A program made the translations under genes and the position numbers. A stretch of DNA of 6,467 nucleotides from NCBI GenBank assembly GCA_903827085.1, contig CAIKHC010000226.1, positions 1 through 6,467 on the forward strand, in the 5' to 3' direction. Every line of letters starts with the position of its first letter. Position 1 is the stretch's first letter. The notes under the pieces are model-generated. The model saw nothing but the letters and a program-made list of their open reading frames with translations, searched no databases and was not told where the DNA came from. Below, piece after piece: positions 5,053 to 6,467 of this stretch. The DNA comes from an uncultured Candidatus Nemicrothrix sp. (GTDB lineage Bacteria > Actinomycetota > Acidimicrobiia > Acidimicrobiales > Acidimicrobilacustridaceae).

Positions 5053-6467
5053 ATGCTCGCCACTATTTCTTCGGCGACGCTGTCGGGTATTGATGGTGTT
5101 CCGGTCACCGTCGAAGTCCATGTTGCGAACGGGTTGCCTGGATTCACCGTTGTTGGTCTTCCCGATGCGTCATGTCGTGAGGCTCGCGATCGAGTGCGCG
5201 CGGCGTTGCTGACATCGGGGTTCGCCTGGCCAGATCGTCGCACCACGGTGAACCTTGCACCGACCTCACTTCGCAAAGTTGGTTCTTCACTCGATCTTGC
5301 GATCGCTATCGGTGTCTTGGTTGCAAGCGAACAACTTCCACCTGAGGTCGTTGTGGATCGAGCCTTCCTTGCTGAGCTGGGGCTCGATGGTTCGCTCCGT
5401 CACGTGCCAGGAGTTTTGTCGCTTGTTGCGTCGTGTCCGCAGGCGGAAATCGTTGTAGCTCCAACATCACACTCTGAAGCGGCACTCGTTGAGTCATCAG
5501 TGATTCGTTGCGCGCCGGAGTTGCGGGCGCTTGTTGATGCCCTCACTGCAGAAGCACCCTGGTCTCGTCCGCCCGACGAGTTACCTGTTGTGCTTCCTGC
5601 GGACGGACCTGACATGGCCGAGGTCCGGGGCCATCCGCTCGCTCGATTCGCAATTGAAGTCGCTGCCGCGGGCGGACACCACCTCTTAATGGTTGGCCCT
5701 CCGGGGTCAGGCAAGACGATGTTGGCCGATCGTTTACCAGGGCTGTTGCCCGATCTTGATGACGCCACTGCATTCGATGCCACACGAGTTCATTCGGCGG
5801 CGGGGGAGGCGCTCGTTGGCGGACTGGTGCGCAGGCCACCGTTGCGCGCGCCGCATCACGGGATGAGTGCGGTGGCCATGGTCGGCGGTGGCACGCATCG
5901 AATTCGCCCCGGCGAGATCTCGCTTGCGCACGGGGGCGTGTTGTTTCTCGACGAAATGGGAGAGTTCGGCGCAGTGGTGCTTGATTCGCTTCGTCAACCA
6001 CTCGAAGAAGGCGTGATCCGCCTTGCGCGCGCCGAGGCACGAGTTCAACTTCCTGCTCGGTTCCTTCTTGTTGGAGCGATGAACCCCTGTCCATGCGGTG
6101 AAGGCGTGGTGCCCGCCGCGTGTCGATGCACCGATCGTTCCCTCGATCGGTATCGGCGCCGATTGTCCGGGCCTTTGCTTGATCGTTTCGATGTGCGGAT
6201 CGATGTCCATCGTCCCGATCCACGCCAGTTGCTCGGCGGGGAGCGCGCCGAATCGAGCTCGGCCGTTGCCGAACGTGTCCGCGTTGCTCGTATTCGAGCC
6301 AACGATCGCGGAGTCCGTTGCAATGCCGAGCTCTCAACCGAAGCGCTTGAACGAACGGCACCGCTCACGGTCGAGGCCTCAGCGCTCATCGAACGTTCGT
6401 TGGAGGCGGGTCGACTTTCGGCCCGAGGAATGCGCCGAGTGTGGAGGGTGGCGCGCACAATCGCCGA
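5053..6467 (+). CDS. comM: ComM/YifB-family Mg-chelatase-like AAA+ ATPase, cut by window end
   Basis: Member of the YifB/ComM family. ComM is an AAA+ helicase that extends branch migration when single-stranded DNA is integrated during natural transformation. The frame is open from ATG 5053 to the window end, giving 471 residues of about 505, so roughly the last 30-40 are missing. GGAGG at 5044-5048 ends 4 bases before the ATG. The N-terminal ChlI-like domain shows VTVEVHVANGLPGFTVVGLP (18-37), REARDRVRAAL and VNLAPTSLRK. The ATPase core follows: Walker A GPPGSGKT (215-222), Walker B VLFLDEMGEF with Asp300 and Glu301, and GAMNPCPCGE (341-350), followed by CRC (357-359), together a four-cysteine cluster usual in this family. 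RYRRRLSGPLLDRFDVRIDV and LSARGMRRVWRVARTIA match the C-terminal domain. DEMGEF stands where DELPEF is more common, a minor variation. Many actinobacteria place this gene before dprA, which would lie beyond the window. Confidence 0.95.
   Translation, partial: MLATISSATLSGIDGVPVTVEVHVANGLPGFTVVGLPDASCREARDRVRAALLTSGFAWPDRRTTVNLAPTSLRKVGSSLDLAIAIGVLVASEQLPPEVVVDRAFLAELGLDGSLRHVPGVLSLVASCPQAEIVVAPTSHSEAALVESSVIRCAPELRALVDALTAEAPWSRPPDELPVVLPADGPDMAEVRGHPLARFAIEVAAAGGHHLLMVGPPGSGKTMLADRLPGLLPDLDDATAFDATRVHSAAGEALVGGLVRRPPLRAPHHGMSAVAMVGGGTHRIRPGEISLAHGGVLFLDEMGEFGAVVLDSLRQPLEEGVIRLARAEARVQLPARFLLVGAMNPCPCGEGVVPAACRCTDRSLDRYRRRLSGPLLDRFDVRIDVHRPDPRQLLGGERAESSSAVAERVRVARIRANDRGVRCNAELSTEALERTAPLTVEASALIERSLEAGRLSARGMRRVWRVARTIA

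Noticed and set aside
5734..6210. 158-residue open frame on the minus strand
   Set aside because: Another antisense shadow inside comM, without motifs, a ribosome binding site or neighbours that make sense.
5543..6361. 272-residue open frame on the minus strand
   Set aside because: It lies fully antisense to the ComM-family gene, which has every expected motif. The translation is Arg/Pro-rich with no recognisable domain, as is common for shadows of GC-rich genes.

Overview
The window looks like ordinary chromosomal sequence of a moderately GC-rich actinobacterium. The best guess is a free-living lineage such as Acidimicrobiia, but the class is an inference. The evidence is a polyphosphate-type glucokinase of the ROK family, a small CPGC/HWHxxCW protein of a kind I recall from Actinobacteria, and two gene starts that fit the leaderless pattern common there. 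No tRNA, rRNA, CRISPR array, insertion sequence or prophage signature was seen.

Layout. (1) 21-3468, plus strand: a sugar-entry operon of an aldose 1-epimerase-like mutarotase, glucose-6-phosphate isomerase (pgi) and polyphosphate glucokinase (ppgK). Together they would equilibrate glucose anomers, phosphorylate glucose with polyphosphate and pass glucose 6-phosphate to fructose 6-phosphate. The first two genes are 14 bases apart. The pgi-ppgK gap (68 bases) is full of overlapping inverted repeats, one of which pairs with the ppgK ribosome binding site. (2) 4509-3480, minus strand: a compact set of three genes, namely an unlisted 36-residue single-pass membrane protein, a 74-residue Cys/His protein and a histidine-phosphatase-superfamily enzyme. 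It converges on ppgK with only 11 bases between the stops. (3) 4510-4582: a divergent control region with a 7-bp inverted repeat and, on both strands, a -10-like hexamer 6-7 bases before the start codon. (4) 4583-4936, plus strand: a monoheme cytochrome c lipoprotein. (5) 5053-6467, plus strand: a ComM/YifB-family Mg-chelatase-like AAA+ ATPase that runs off the end of the window, so only about 471 residues are present.

Most of the window is well-known core metabolism. The points that deserve a second look are the 36-residue membrane protein coupled to the Cys/His protein, the stacked RNA hairpins between pgi and ppgK, and the shared palindrome between the divergent genes. No gap between genes exceeds about 116 bases.
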